Below are positions 7,430-16,007 of a stretch of DNA of 28,023 nt, piece by piece. The stretch is from UBA11663 sp049616325 (lineage in GTDB: Bacteria > Bacteroidota > Bacteroidia > Flavobacteriales_D > Sanyastnellaceae). Where the stretch lies: the NCBI GenBank assembly GCA_049616325.1, contig JBMZHG010000027.1, forward strand, positions 1 to 28,023, read 5' to 3'. The notes beneath the pieces are model-generated. The model saw nothing but the letters and a program-made list of their open reading frames with translations. It did no database searches and was not told where the DNA came from. Within the stretch, counting starts at the first letter, position 1, and every line of letters starts with the position of its first letter. The translations under genes were made by a program, and so were the position numbers.

Positions 7430-8032
7430 ATGCGGAACTCGGGGAGATTGCATGCGAAAGCATTCACAAGGGCTGTCAACAAAATCACGTTGCTTGCGAC
7501 CACATGCCTCGTTTGCGTAGGGTTTGGTGCTGAACACGACTTCCATTTTTCGCGCACCGACCTTCGCTGGAATCCGGCCACCCGCACCGTCCAAACCACC
7601 GTCCGTGTGTTCACGGATGACCTCGAAGTCGCCCTTCGCAATCACGTTGGCCTGGACCAAGACACACGAATCTGGCTCGGGGACGAAGGCGAGTGGGCGA
7701 AGGCCGATTCGGCGCTGGCAGTTTGGGTTGAAGATCGATTGGACGTGCGATTGTCAGACATCCCCGTGCACTGGCGTTGGGTGGGAAAAGAAATCGAACT
7801 CGACGTGAGCTATCTCCACGTCGAATCGCAACCGATGGCCGCGGATTCGAACCGGGTTTGGTTGGTTCGAAATTCCATGCTTTTCGACGTGTTCGAAGAC
7901 CAAGTGAACGAAGTTCATCTTCAAGACACAGGCATGAATGGCGGAACGACGGAACGACGAGAGATGTTGAACCGGGAATTGCCGTCCGTCTCCTGGGACG
8001 GTTCCGCCCCCTCGCTCCCCAACGATGACTGA
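7430..8032 (+). CDS. DUF6702 family exported protein
   Basis: About 200 residues with an N-terminal hydrophobic signal segment (ITLLATTCLVCVGFG), so it is probably exported to the periplasm. The mature part begins HDFHFSRTDLRWNP and contains VRVFTDDLEVALRNH, then VGKEIELDVSYLHVES and MLFDVFEDQVNEVHLQ, the pattern of the Bacteroidota protein family DUF6702, whose role is unknown. The start is uncertain: ATG 7430 overlaps the 5' end of the divergent DHH gene if that begins at 7431, and TTG 7448 also leaves a full signal peptide. Its stop overlaps the ATG of the endonuclease III gene by eight bases, so the two are translated from one message. Confidence 0.72.
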   Translation: MRNSGRLHAKAFTRAVNKITLLATTCLVCVGFGAEHDFHFSRTDLRWNPATRTVQTTVRVFTDDLEVALRNHVGLDQDTRIWLGDEGEWAKADSALAVWVEDRLDVRLSDIPVHWRWVGKEIELDVSYLHVESQPMAADSNRVWLVRNSMLFDVFEDQVNEVHLQDTGMNGGTTERREMLNRELPSVSWDGSAPSLPNDD

Positions 8033-8696
8033 ACTGGCTACCAAAGTGGAGCGCGTTGCTTGGGTTCAGGACGAGCTTGAGCGCCTGTACCCGGAGACGC
8101 CCGTGCCGTTGGACCACACCGACGCGTACACCCTGCTGGTAGCTGTGCTGCTCTCGGCGCAGTGCACCGACGCGCGGGTCAACACCGTCACGCCCGACCT
8201 GTTCGAGCTTGCCAACAACCCGCACGCGATGATGCGGCAACCCGTCGACGCCATTCGAGAAATCATTCGGCCCTGCGGACTTTCGCCGCGGAAAAGCGCC
8301 GCCATTTCCGAGCTCAGCCGCATCCTCGTTGAGCAGCACAGCGGCGACGTGCCGCAGGATTTTGAAGCCCTCGAAGCCCTGCCAGGTGTGGGACACAAGA
8401 CCGCGTCAGTGGTGATGAGCCAGGCGTTTGGGGTTCCAGCCTTTCCCGTCGACACCCACATTCACCGCTTGATGCACCGATGGAATTTCTCGAACGGCAA
8501 ATCCGTGGAGCAGACGGAGCGTGACGCCAAGCGCCTGTTTCCTGAGGAGCGGTGGAACAAGTTGCACCTGCAGATCATCTTTTACGGGCGCGAGTACAGC
8601 CCGGCACGTGGATGGTCGCTCGAAAAGGATTACATCTCAGCCCGCATCGGCCGAAAAAGCCTTTGGAAAGACGCCTCGGATTATCCGAGCAAATAA
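8025..8696 (+). CDS. nth: Endonuclease III-family DNA glycosylase without Fe-S loop
   Basis: A 223-residue HhH-GPD glycosylase for oxidised pyrimidines in base-excision repair. The helix-hairpin-helix LPGVGHKTAS contains the catalytic Lys125, and PVDTHIHR carries the catalytic Asp143. Family hallmarks LLSAQCTDARVN and HLQIIFYGRE are also present. The C-terminus lacks the usual C-X6-C-X2-C-X5-C ligands of the [4Fe-4S] cluster: the only cysteines are C47 and C84. The fold is otherwise complete, so this is a cluster-less form rather than a truncation. It starts eight bases before the DUF6702 stop and its last 16 bases overlap the convergent thrC. Confidence 0.92.
   Translation: MTELATKVERVAWVQDELERLYPETPVPLDHTDAYTLLVAVLLSAQCTDARVNTVTPDLFELANNPHAMMRQPVDAIREIIRPCGLSPRKSAAISELSRILVEQHSGDVPQDFEALEALPGVGHKTASVVMSQAFGVPAFPVDTHIHRLMHRWNFSNGKSVEQTERDAKRLFPEERWNKLHLQIIFYGREYSPARGWSLEKDYISARIGRKSLWKDASDYPSK
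8675..8689. terminator. Possible hairpin in the nth/thrC overlap
   Basis: CTCGGAT-T-ATCCGAG is a perfect 7-base dyad inside the overlapping 3' ends of nth and thrC. It could fold on either transcript. It lacks a T-run, so it is only a weak candidate for a shared transcription end. Confidence 0.25.
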
Positions 8697-9952
8697 GCCT
8701 TCAACGCGTCGTAGGTGGGCGGAATGACCGTGGCTTCCTTCGTTTTGGACAAGCATTCGGCGAGGTGCGAAGGGATTTCCGGAGCCTGGCCCGTAGCCTG
8801 CTCAACCACTTCTCCAAACTTGGCGGGGTGCGCGGTGGCGAGTACAACGCCCGGAGCCGCAGGGTTTCGATGCGCCATGAGGCCAGCGTACCCCACGGCG
8901 GTGTGAGGACACATGACGTAGCCCGTGCGGTCGGCCACGTCCTTCATGACGCGCTTGGTTCCGGCGTCGTCCAAACTGGCGCCCTGAACCGCTGCACGCA
9001 TCGCACCGAGGTCCCGACCAAAAAGGGCTTCGAGTCGGGGTCGGTTGGAGGGATCTCCCACGTCCATGGCGTTGCTTAGCGTGGCGACCGACGGACGGGC
9101 GACAAAATCGGAACCGTTCAAGAACGCGTTGAGGCCGTCGTTTGCGTTGTTGGCCGCGATGAAACCGGCGTGAGGCATTCCCATTTGGGCAGCAAGAACC
9201 CCGGCCGCCAAGTTCCCCACGTTTCCGGACGGCACGCTGAATTGGGCGGGCTGACCTAGCATGTACGTCGCCCACGCGTAGTAAATGCTTTGCGGCATCC
9301 AACGGGCGATGTTGATGCTGTTGGCCGACGTCAAGGGACGCTGCGTCTGAAGGTCGTTGTCGAGAAACGCGGCCTTGACCATGGCCTGGCAATCGTCAAA
9401 CGCCCCCTTCACCTCCAAAGCCTTGATGTTGGCTCCGGCGGTGGTCAGCTGCTGCTCTTGAATCTTGCTGATTCGGCCCTGGGGATACAGGATCACAACG
9501 TCGATGTTGGGCACATTCAAAAAGCCCTGCGCCACGGCGCTCCCCGTGTCTCCACTGGTGGCGACGAGGACGGTCAGACGCTTGTCGCTCACCCGACCAA
9601 GCACCCGAGACAAGAACCGCGCACCGACGTCCTTGAACGCGTGGGTTGGGCCGTGAAAAAGCTCCAGAGCGTACACGTTGTTTTCAATTTTGTGAAGGTC
9701 CAACGGGAAGTTGAGAACGTCCTGGAGGATGTCCGTCAAATCCGCTTCTGTCAAGACAGGAGCCGCCAAAGGCGCCATCATCGCCGCCCCAAAGTGCCAC
9801 GGCTGCAAGTCCTCCTCAGACAACCAAAACTCCTTGGGCAACTGCGGGATGCGCTCCGGGTAGTACAACCCCTTGTCGGGGGCCAACCCCTCAATCACCG
9901 CTTGGGCAAAATCGCGTTGAATGCTTGAATCCGTGAGGCTACGATACAACAT
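8681..9952 (-). CDS. thrC: Threonine synthase
   Basis: A 423-residue PLP enzyme that converts O-phosphohomoserine to threonine, the last step of the pathway. The PLP lysine is in HGPTHAFKDVGAR (Lys107), SGDTGSAVAQGF forms the phosphate-binding turn, and SVPSGNVGNLAAG follows. Length and order match the long type of ThrC. ATG at 9952 gives the typical MLYRSLTD start; a GTG two codons upstream is less likely. It overlaps thrB by 14 bases, which points to translational coupling, and its 3' end overlaps nth by 16 bases. Confidence 0.96.
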   Translation of the reverse strand: MLYRSLTDSSIQRDFAQAVIEGLAPDKGLYYPERIPQLPKEFWLSEEDLQPWHFGAAMMAPLAAPVLTEADLTDILQDVLNFPLDLHKIENNVYALELFHGPTHAFKDVGARFLSRVLGRVSDKRLTVLVATSGDTGSAVAQGFLNVPNIDVVILYPQGRISKIQEQQLTTAGANIKALEVKGAFDDCQAMVKAAFLDNDLQTQRPLTSANSINIARWMPQSIYYAWATYMLGQPAQFSVPSGNVGNLAAGVLAAQMGMPHAGFIAANNANDGLNAFLNGSDFVARPSVATLSNAMDVGDPSNRPRLEALFGRDLGAMRAAVQGASLDDAGTKRVMKDVADRTGYVMCPHTAVGYAGLMAHRNPAAPGVVLATAHPAKFGEVVEQATGQAPEIPSHLAECLSKTKEATVIPPTYDALKAYLLG

Positions 9953-10865
9953 GAGCACCTTGGGTCGAAAGTTGAGTCAAATGAAGATGATGGTCCAACG
10001 CATGGGCGTTCATGACCTGAGCCAGGGCACCGGCCACCGCCGAGGCTTCCGCCGCGTTTCGGCATACCCAAAAGCTGCTCGGACCGCTTCCGCTGATTCC
10101 ACCTGCACGAGCTCCAGCGGAGCTGGCTGCTTTTTGGCATTCCGACCAATGAGGCATCAATGCAGACCGGTGTGGACCGACGAGCAAATCCTCTAGCGCG
10201 TACATCGCATCGAGCTCGTTTCCAGCGTGCAAGTCGTGCACGAGACGACCCAACCACGCCGCTTGGTGAACGGCGTCGCTCAAGGGCACCTGTGCCGGCA
10301 AGACAGCCCGCGACTCCGCTGTTTTGATGACGACCTGCGGATGCAAAATCACCATGTGCCAGCTCGAGGGCACCGGCAGGGCGCACACCTTGCCGGCAGG
10401 GTCGATCAACGTCATGCCACCCAACAAGGCCGGAGCCACGTTGTCGGCGTGCCGCGCTCCACTGGCCACTTCTTCGCCGTCGAGGGCGAATGGCAGCAAT
10501 TCGTCGCGGCGCATGCCCGCCTCGGTCAAGGCGTCCACCCCAACGACAGCCGCCACAGCCGATGCCGCGCTCGAGCCAATCCCACTTCCAGGCAGGATGC
10601 TCTTGGTGACGGTGATTTCCACTCCGAAAGGGTCTCCCAACGCTTGCAGCAACGAAGCTGCGGCTTTGCCTGCCACGTTGGCGTGCACGTCCAAGGGCAA
10701 ATCGGTGCCGGGCCCATTCACAAGGTGAATTCCTGGCTCCACAACGCGCTTGAAGTCCATGAATTCGCCGGGCGCCATAAGCGCGCAGCCCAAAGAGTCA
10801 AATCCGGCATTCAGGTTGGCCACCGTCGCAGGGGCCCAAACTCGGCATGAATCCATCGTCCGCAT
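9939..10865 (-). CDS. thrB: Homoserine kinase
   Basis: A 308-residue GHMP-family kinase that phosphorylates homoserine with ATP. The family ATP loop is PGSGIGSSAAS (92-102); APATVANLNAGFDSLG near the N-terminus and GGISGSGPSSF near the C-terminus are the other GHMP motifs. ATG at 10865 is chosen because it lies ten bases after the thrA stop and gives the expected N-terminus; ATG at 10856 is possible. It is the middle gene of thrABC. Confidence 0.95.
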   Translation of the reverse strand: MRTMDSCRVWAPATVANLNAGFDSLGCALMAPGEFMDFKRVVEPGIHLVNGPGTDLPLDVHANVAGKAAASLLQALGDPFGVEITVTKSILPGSGIGSSAASAVAAVVGVDALTEAGMRRDELLPFALDGEEVASGARHADNVAPALLGGMTLIDPAGKVCALPVPSSWHMVILHPQVVIKTAESRAVLPAQVPLSDAVHQAAWLGRLVHDLHAGNELDAMYALEDLLVGPHRSALMPHWSECQKAASSAGARAGGISGSGPSSFWVCRNAAEASAVAGALAQVMNAHALDHHLHLTQLSTQGAHVVS

Positions 10866-10875
10866 GGGGCACAAG

Positions 10876-13338
10876 TTAACGGGTAGCGGCGAAGCGCATG
10901 ATGTCCGCAAACACACCCATCGCCGTCACGTCAGCCCCGGCGCCAGCCCCTTGGACAATCAACGGACGCGCGGCGTAGCGGTCTGTTTTCAGCATGACAA
11001 CGTTGTCTGAACCTTGAAGTTGGCAGAACTGGTGATCTGGAGGCAGGCTTTGCAATCCCACGCGCGCCGTGGGCTTTCCGTTCTCGTCCAATTCAAACGT
11101 CGCGACATACCGGAGTTGAAGCCCCTCCTTCACCGCGGACGCAAGCCTCGCCTGCATTCCCTCCTCGGCTGTGGGGAGCTTGTCCAAAAAGTCCTGCACG
11201 CTTCCCTCCATCAATTCTGCGGGCAGGAACCCGGGGTTGTCCACGTCCGCCATTTCCATGGCGTAACCCGCTTCACGCGCCAAAATCAGAATCTTCCGCT
11301 GCACGTCCACGCCGCTCAAGTCAATTCGGGGGTCGGGTTCGGTGTAACCCGCATCCATGGCACCCTGCACGGCTTCCACAAACCCGCAGTCCGGGCCAAA
11401 GGTGCTGAACAAGAAGTTGAGGGTGCCGGAAAGAACGGCATCGATGCGGTGCACGCGGTCGCCACTTTGGACAAGGTGCTCAATGGTGTCGATGACCGGG
11501 AGGCCCGCCCCAACGTTGGTTTCGTAGCGGTACTGGGTGTTTTTCGCAAGGGCCAAAGCATTGAGCCGGTTGTAGCGGGTCTGGACGTCTGCCGCGCTGA
11601 TTTTGTTGGACGCGACCACGCCGATGGAGGAGCCAAGCACAGCTTCGTAGGTGCCGGCGACGTCCGCGCTCGCGGTGTTGTCCACGAACAGGGCATTTTC
11701 GAGGTTCAGGTCTTGCATGGCTGCCACGAAGTCGTCGAGCGAGCCGGACTGTCCGTCGCGGTCGAGGACGTTTCGCCAATCGGCGAGGTCGATGCCGCCT
11801 TCGCTCAGGACGTGCTTGCGGGAATTGGCGAGCCCCACCACCTGCAAATCGATGCTGCGCGTGGCGAGCAGGTCGTCGTGGGCGTCGCGTATTTGGTCAA
11901 TCAGCGTTCCTCCCACGTTCCCCACCCCTATGCAGAAGAGGTGAATGCGGCGGATTTCGCGCTCGAACAACGTGCTGTGCAACGCGCGCAGCGCCTTCGA
12001 CACGTCCTTCTTGCGGATGACGATGCTGATGTTGCGCTCCGTCGATCCTTGCGCAATCGCGTAGATGTTGACGCCGTTTTTTCCGAGGCTGTCAAATGCT
12101 CGGCCCGAGAGACCGGTTTGGTGATGCATGGCGTCGCCCACCAAGGCCAAAATGCTCAGCCCTCGCTCCACCCGGAACGGTTCCACCTTACCCACCTTCA
12201 CGTCGCTCTCAAATTCTTCGTTCAAGGCTTCGAGCGCCTGGTCGACTTCGGACTCCTGAACGGCGACAGTGATGCTGTGCTCCGAAGAGCCTTGGGTGAT
12301 CAACACGACATTGACCTGGCGCATCGACAGCGCCATGAACATGCGGCGGGAGTACCCCGGGATGCCGACCATGCCGCCTCCAACCAAGGTCACGAGCGCC
12401 ATGCCGTCTATGGACGAGACGCCCCGCACTCCCGTGCCGGGATCGGGGTTCGCGCTGACGGTGGTGCCTTTCGCCTGCGTGTCAAACGTGCTTCGGATGA
12501 CCAGCGGAATGCCAGCGTCGCGCAAGGGAATCAGGGTGGGCGGGTAAATGACCTTCGCTCCAAAATGGCAGAGCTCCATCGCCTCTTCGTAGCTCATGCT
12601 GTCGATGATTCGGGCGGAAGTCACCACGCGCGGATCCGCGGTGAGCATGCCCGGCACGTCCGTGCTTTTCTCCATGTGCGAAGCGCCGAGCATGCTCGCC
12701 ACAAGCGAGGCGGTCAGGTCGCTTCCGCCCCGTCCAAGCGTCGTCACTTCGCCGTGCCCGTCACGCCCCACAAAGCCCTCCATCACCACCACCTGCTTCT
12801 CTCCGAGGTCGGCCATGGCGGCTTTCAATCGCGAGGACATCTCAGCGCGATCGACCGTGGCCGCGCCGTACTGGTCGTCCGTCGCCACAATGTCGAGTGC
12901 CGACAAACGTCCGACTTCGAACCCGCGCTCCACCAAAAGCGCATGCACGATGGGGACGCTCAACCGTTCCCCCATGCTTACCAAGGCGTCGCGCGTGTGA
13001 TGGCTGAATTCATGCAACAACTGCAGACCTTCACACAACGAGCGCACAAATCCGAATCCGTCTTCCACTTCCGCCTTGACCGCATCCGCAAGCGCTCCGC
13101 TCAACAAGGCGTCGCAAGCATCAAGGTGACGTTGACGAAGGTCTGAGACCACGGTGTGCCACGCGGGGTCTTCGGCACGTGCCAGCTGGCCTGCCCGAAT
13201 CAGCGCGTCGGTGGCCCCGCCCATGGCGGAAAGCACGACAAATTTGGGCACCTCTTTTCGCGCCCACAACACGTCAGCCACCTGCGACATCGCCCCAGAA
13301 TCGACCAACGAACTTCCTCCAAATTTGATGACTTCCAT
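10876..13338 (-). CDS. thrA: Bifunctional aspartate kinase / homoserine dehydrogenase
   Basis: An 820-residue fusion enzyme carrying the first and third steps from aspartate to threonine. The aspartate kinase domain (about 1-285) starts MEVIKFGGSS and has TTLGRGGSDLTA; a regulatory ACT region (about 310-450) contains two copies (LVTLVGGGMVGIPG, LSILALVGDAM) and should bind threonine for feedback control. The homoserine dehydrogenase domain (about 465-820) has the NAD(P)-binding GVGNVGG and the substrate segment ETNVGAGLPVIDTI. ATG at 13338 gives the standard start; a TTG eight codons upstream is unlikely. The 105-base leader to fabI shows no Thr- or Ile-rich attenuator peptide. Confidence 0.97.
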   Translation of the reverse strand: MEVIKFGGSSLVDSGAMSQVADVLWARKEVPKFVVLSAMGGATDALIRAGQLARAEDPAWHTVVSDLRQRHLDACDALLSGALADAVKAEVEDGFGFVRSLCEGLQLLHEFSHHTRDALVSMGERLSVPIVHALLVERGFEVGRLSALDIVATDDQYGAATVDRAEMSSRLKAAMADLGEKQVVVMEGFVGRDGHGEVTTLGRGGSDLTASLVASMLGASHMEKSTDVPGMLTADPRVVTSARIIDSMSYEEAMELCHFGAKVIYPPTLIPLRDAGIPLVIRSTFDTQAKGTTVSANPDPGTGVRGVSSIDGMALVTLVGGGMVGIPGYSRRMFMALSMRQVNVVLITQGSSEHSITVAVQESEVDQALEALNEEFESDVKVGKVEPFRVERGLSILALVGDAMHHQTGLSGRAFDSLGKNGVNIYAIAQGSTERNISIVIRKKDVSKALRALHSTLFEREIRRIHLFCIGVGNVGGTLIDQIRDAHDDLLATRSIDLQVVGLANSRKHVLSEGGIDLADWRNVLDRDGQSGSLDDFVAAMQDLNLENALFVDNTASADVAGTYEAVLGSSIGVVASNKISAADVQTRYNRLNALALAKNTQYRYETNVGAGLPVIDTIEHLVQSGDRVHRIDAVLSGTLNFLFSTFGPDCGFVEAVQGAMDAGYTEPDPRIDLSGVDVQRKILILAREAGYAMEMADVDNPGFLPAELMEGSVQDFLDKLPTAEEGMQARLASAVKEGLQLRYVATFELDENGKPTARVGLQSLPPDHQFCQLQGSDNVVMLKTDRYAARPLIVQGAGAGADVTAMGVFADIMRFAATR

Positions 13339-13443
13339 GGTGTGCTTTGTGCGTTCTGTCAAGTCCGTCCCTTGAATTTAAGGAATAACCACGACATGGC
13401 CTCGACTCACGCCATGGAACGTTGCCCGGTGCTGGACAACGAC

Positions 13444-14268
13444 TTATTCTTCCGCGGGTGCGAACTTCGAGATCACCTCCATGGAGACCCCCGTGTTGGA
13501 GAACCCGCCGTCGTGGAACAAGTTCTGCATGGTCACGTAACGCGTCAAATCGCTAAACAACGTAATGCAGTACTCCGCGCACGACTGTGCATCTGCGTTG
13601 CCCAACGGCGACATCGCCTCGCTGTAGCTGATGAACTCGTCGAATCCCTTGACCCCGCTCCCCGCCGTAGTCACGGTGGGCGATTGACTCACCGTGTTGA
13701 CACGGATCTTCTTCGCCACGCCGTAGTGGTAACCAAAACTGCGGGTGATGCTTTCCAAAAGCGACTTCGCGTCAGCCATGTCTCCGTAGTCAGGGAAAAT
13801 CCGCTGGGCTGCGATGTACGACAACGCCACCACGCTTCCCCACTCGTTCAACGCGTCAAGCTTTTTCGCGGTCGCAAGGGTCTTGTGCAAGGAAATGGCA
13901 CTGACGTCGAGCGTCGTCTGCAAAAAGTTGTAATTGATGTCCGTGTAATGACGGCCTTTCCGAACGTTGGGACTCATGCCTATGCTGTGCAACACAAAAT
14001 CAACCTTGCCTCCAAAGTGCTCCATCGCCCCTTCAAAGAGCTTCTGCAGATCCTCTTCACTGGTGGCGTCGGCCGGAATGACAGGCGCATCCCCACACAG
14101 TTTCGCAAGGTTGTGGATTTCCCCCATTCGCATCGCAACAGGCGCGTTCGTCAACACAATTTCCGCGCCTTGCGCGTGGGCTTCCAGCGCCACTTTCCAG
14201 GCGATGGACATGTCGTTGAGAGCTCCAAAAATGATGCCCTTTTTTCCTTTCAGCAGATCGTGCGCCAT
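13444..14268 (-). CDS. fabI: Enoyl-[acyl-carrier-protein] reductase FabI
   Basis: A 274-residue short-chain dehydrogenase that reduces trans-2-enoyl-ACP with NAD(P)H, the last step of each fatty acid elongation cycle. The N-terminus LLKGKKGIIFGALNDMSIAW is the nucleotide-binding fold, and the catalytic set Tyr151, Tyr161 and Lys168 keeps the Y-X9-Y-X6-K spacing of FabI. FLHDGGFSNTGVS-like residues close the domain (written here as LFHDGGFSNTGVS in the protein). It lies upstream of thrA on the same strand, 105 bases away, but a shared function is not expected. Housekeeping gene, full length. Confidence 0.97.
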   Translation of the reverse strand: MAHDLLKGKKGIIFGALNDMSIAWKVALEAHAQGAEIVLTNAPVAMRMGEIHNLAKLCGDAPVIPADATSEEDLQKLFEGAMEHFGGKVDFVLHSIGMSPNVRKGRHYTDINYNFLQTTLDVSAISLHKTLATAKKLDALNEWGSVVALSYIAAQRIFPDYGDMADAKSLLESITRSFGYHYGVAKKIRVNTVSQSPTVTTAGSGVKGFDEFISYSEAMSPLGNADAQSCAEYCITLFSDLTRYVTMQNLFHDGGFSNTGVSMEVISKFAPAEE

Positions 14269-14384
14269 GGCTCGAATGTCGTTTTGGTTTGAGCGGCCAA
14301 ACTACCACCCCCCTCCGACATCCACGGCTGCTCACTTCGTCAGTTCTTCACAACCCTTCGTGAGCGACCAACAATCCCGTTTGC

Positions 14385-15902
14385 TTACTGGAACACCCTC
14401 ACGTAGTCGACCGTCATGGTTTGCGGGAACTGCGTCGACGCATCAGGGTACCCGGGCCAGTTGCCGCCCACCGCGATGTTCATGATGAAGAAGAACGGCG
14501 CATTGAACGGGTACGGCTGACCGTTCATTTGGGTGTTGTCAATGCTGTAGAACGGTTGGTCGTCCATGTACCAAACAATCGAGTTCTGCTGCCATTCAAT
14601 CGAGAACAGGTGGAACGCTTCGCTGAACTTCGCCCCGCCAGGCAACGTGATGCTGCTTCCTGAATATTGATGCACGCCAAAATTGGCTCCCCAGTGGGCG
14701 GTTCCATGGGTGGTGCTGGGCTGATGTCCCACGAGTTCCATGATGTCGATCTCGCCGCACTGCGGCCAGCCTCCTTCGGGGAAGTTGGCCCCGAGCATCC
14801 ACAGCGCAGGCCAAATGCCCTGCCCCTCGGGAAGCTTCGCACGGATGTCGATTCGACCGAATTGGAACTCCTGCAAGTCCACAGACTTCATACGAGCAGA
14901 GGTGTAGCCTCCGCCCTCTTCGCGCGCCGTGATGGTCAGGAAGCCATCCGCGACTGAACTGTTGTTGGGCGAACTGGTGTAGTTCTGCCACTCGTTGTTG
15001 CCCCAGCCACTCGCGCCGAGGTCGTAGGTCCAGTTGGCCGAGTTGATAACCGTTCCGTCAAATTCGTCCGACCACACCAACGTCTTTCCCGGGTAGCTGT
15101 CCGCGCCTTGGTAGCCGTCGCCATCCACACCGCCTCCGCCTCCATCTCCGCCGTCGTTGACCCGGGTAAAGATGTACGTGAAGTACCCACCGGCGGGGTT
15201 GGCGTTGCAGTTGACGTCGTCGGTTTGGGTGTGGATGCGGAGCGTGTTGGCCGTGAGTTCGACAATGTCGTAACTCAACCCCCCGTCGTTGGTACCCATG
15301 AACGGGCAGCTGCACGCACCCCCGCTGGGAACCAAGGAGAATTGATCTTCCCCGGAGGTGCCACCTCCTGGGGTGAATGTGATTGGCACTCCACCGCAGC
15401 CATACGCCTGTTCGCTGTATCCGTTGAAGGCGTCAATGATGGTGCCGTTGTAATCCATGGAGAGCGTGCCGTCCGCGTTGAACGTGTACACGTCGTCGTA
15501 TTGGGCCGCTTGCAGTCCGTTGGCGGCGCTCGCGAACCAATCTGTGCTGTAGGGGTCGGGGCCGATGGAAACCGCTCCGGCCACCGTACTGAAGCGCCAT
15601 GAGCCCAAAAGCAACTCGGGAATGAGCCCCTCGCCGCCGCACACCCCAAACGCGTCAAGGTATTCGCACGCCTCCGAAGGGTTCGCGTCGTAGTTGCACG
15701 CCTCCAGGTCCGTGCAGAGGTCAGAACTGTCCCAGATGTAGTCTTGGTCCGAGTCGACCTCCCCAAACAACCCAAGGATTGCAAGGACGTCGGAAACGCC
15801 AATGGACCAATCCGGGTCGATGTCGGGTTGGTAGCCGCAATCGGTTTGGGCCAAACTCGAAAAGGCAAGGAGGAAGAACGTTGGAAAGACAACTCGTCTC
15901 AT
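14385..15902 (-). CDS. Secreted GH16 beta-glucanase (laminarinase-like) with Cys-rich repeat
   Basis: A 505-residue exported glycoside hydrolase. A signal peptide (MRRVVFPTFFLLAFSSLAQ) is followed by a dockerin-like Asp-rich segment (DPDWSIGVSDVLAILGLFG) and one Cys-rich repeat (CTDLEACNYD...CGG). A beta-rich lipocalin-like region comes next (LLGSWRFSTVAGAV, then YDDVYTFNADGTL). After a Gly/Asp linker comes the GH16 domain, from LVWSDEFDG to the C-terminus, with the catalytic EIDIME at 384-389. GH16 enzymes of this type cut beta-1,3-glucans such as laminarin; the substrate is inferred. No T9SS sorting domain follows the catalytic domain, so export may be by Sec alone. ATG at 15902 is chosen for the signal peptide. 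Confidence 0.85.
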   Translation of the reverse strand: MRRVVFPTFFLLAFSSLAQTDCGYQPDIDPDWSIGVSDVLAILGLFGEVDSDQDYIWDSSDLCTDLEACNYDANPSEACEYLDAFGVCGGEGLIPELLLGSWRFSTVAGAVSIGPDPYSTDWFASAANGLQAAQYDDVYTFNADGTLSMDYNGTIIDAFNGYSEQAYGCGGVPITFTPGGGTSGEDQFSLVPSGGACSCPFMGTNDGGLSYDIVELTANTLRIHTQTDDVNCNANPAGGYFTYIFTRVNDGGDGGGGGVDGDGYQGADSYPGKTLVWSDEFDGTVINSANWTYDLGASGWGNNEWQNYTSSPNNSSVADGFLTITAREEGGGYTSARMKSVDLQEFQFGRIDIRAKLPEGQGIWPALWMLGANFPEGGWPQCGEIDIMELVGHQPSTTHGTAHWGANFGVHQYSGSSITLPGGAKFSEAFHLFSIEWQQNSIVWYMDDQPFYSIDNTQMNGQPYPFNAPFFFIMNIAVGGNWPGYPDASTQFPQTMTVDYVRVFQ

Positions 15903-15954
15903 GGAAAAGGGATTCTTACGTCGGACACGGCGGGTCACATTCTCCCGAACTCCT

Positions 15955-15962
15955 TAAAGGTA
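15955..15962 (-). promoter_or_regulatory. Weak -7-like element before the GH16 gene
   Basis: On the minus strand TACCTTTA matches TAnnTTTG except the last base, with a TTG 16 bases further upstream. It lies in the 105-base gap after the FAD oxidase gene, so the GH16 gene may have its own promoter. Confidence 0.22.
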
Positions 15963-16007
15963 CAGCTCAATCACACTCCAAGCCTTGATGCCGGCAACAT
16001 TCACTCC

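Noticed and set aside
10900..13300. A long plus-strand open frame antisense to thrA, and similar long antisense frames opposite the FAD oxidase, dipeptidyl peptidase and POT genes
   Set aside because: They show no recognisable family, contain composition typical of reverse-frame shadows, and lie opposite genes with full, well-conserved domains.
13339..13443. Threonine attenuator leader peptide upstream of thrA
   Set aside because: The short open frames here lack runs of Thr or Ile codons, and no competing hairpins with a T-run were seen.
14330..14365. Inverted GCTCAC/GTGAGC arms between fabI and the GH16 gene as a terminator
   Set aside because: Only six bases pair across a 24-base loop, and no T-run follows on the minus strand.
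14385..14500. T9SS sorting domain at the end of the GH16 protein
   Set aside because: The protein ends directly after the GH16 fold (TVDYVRVFQ), with no YPNP-type domain.
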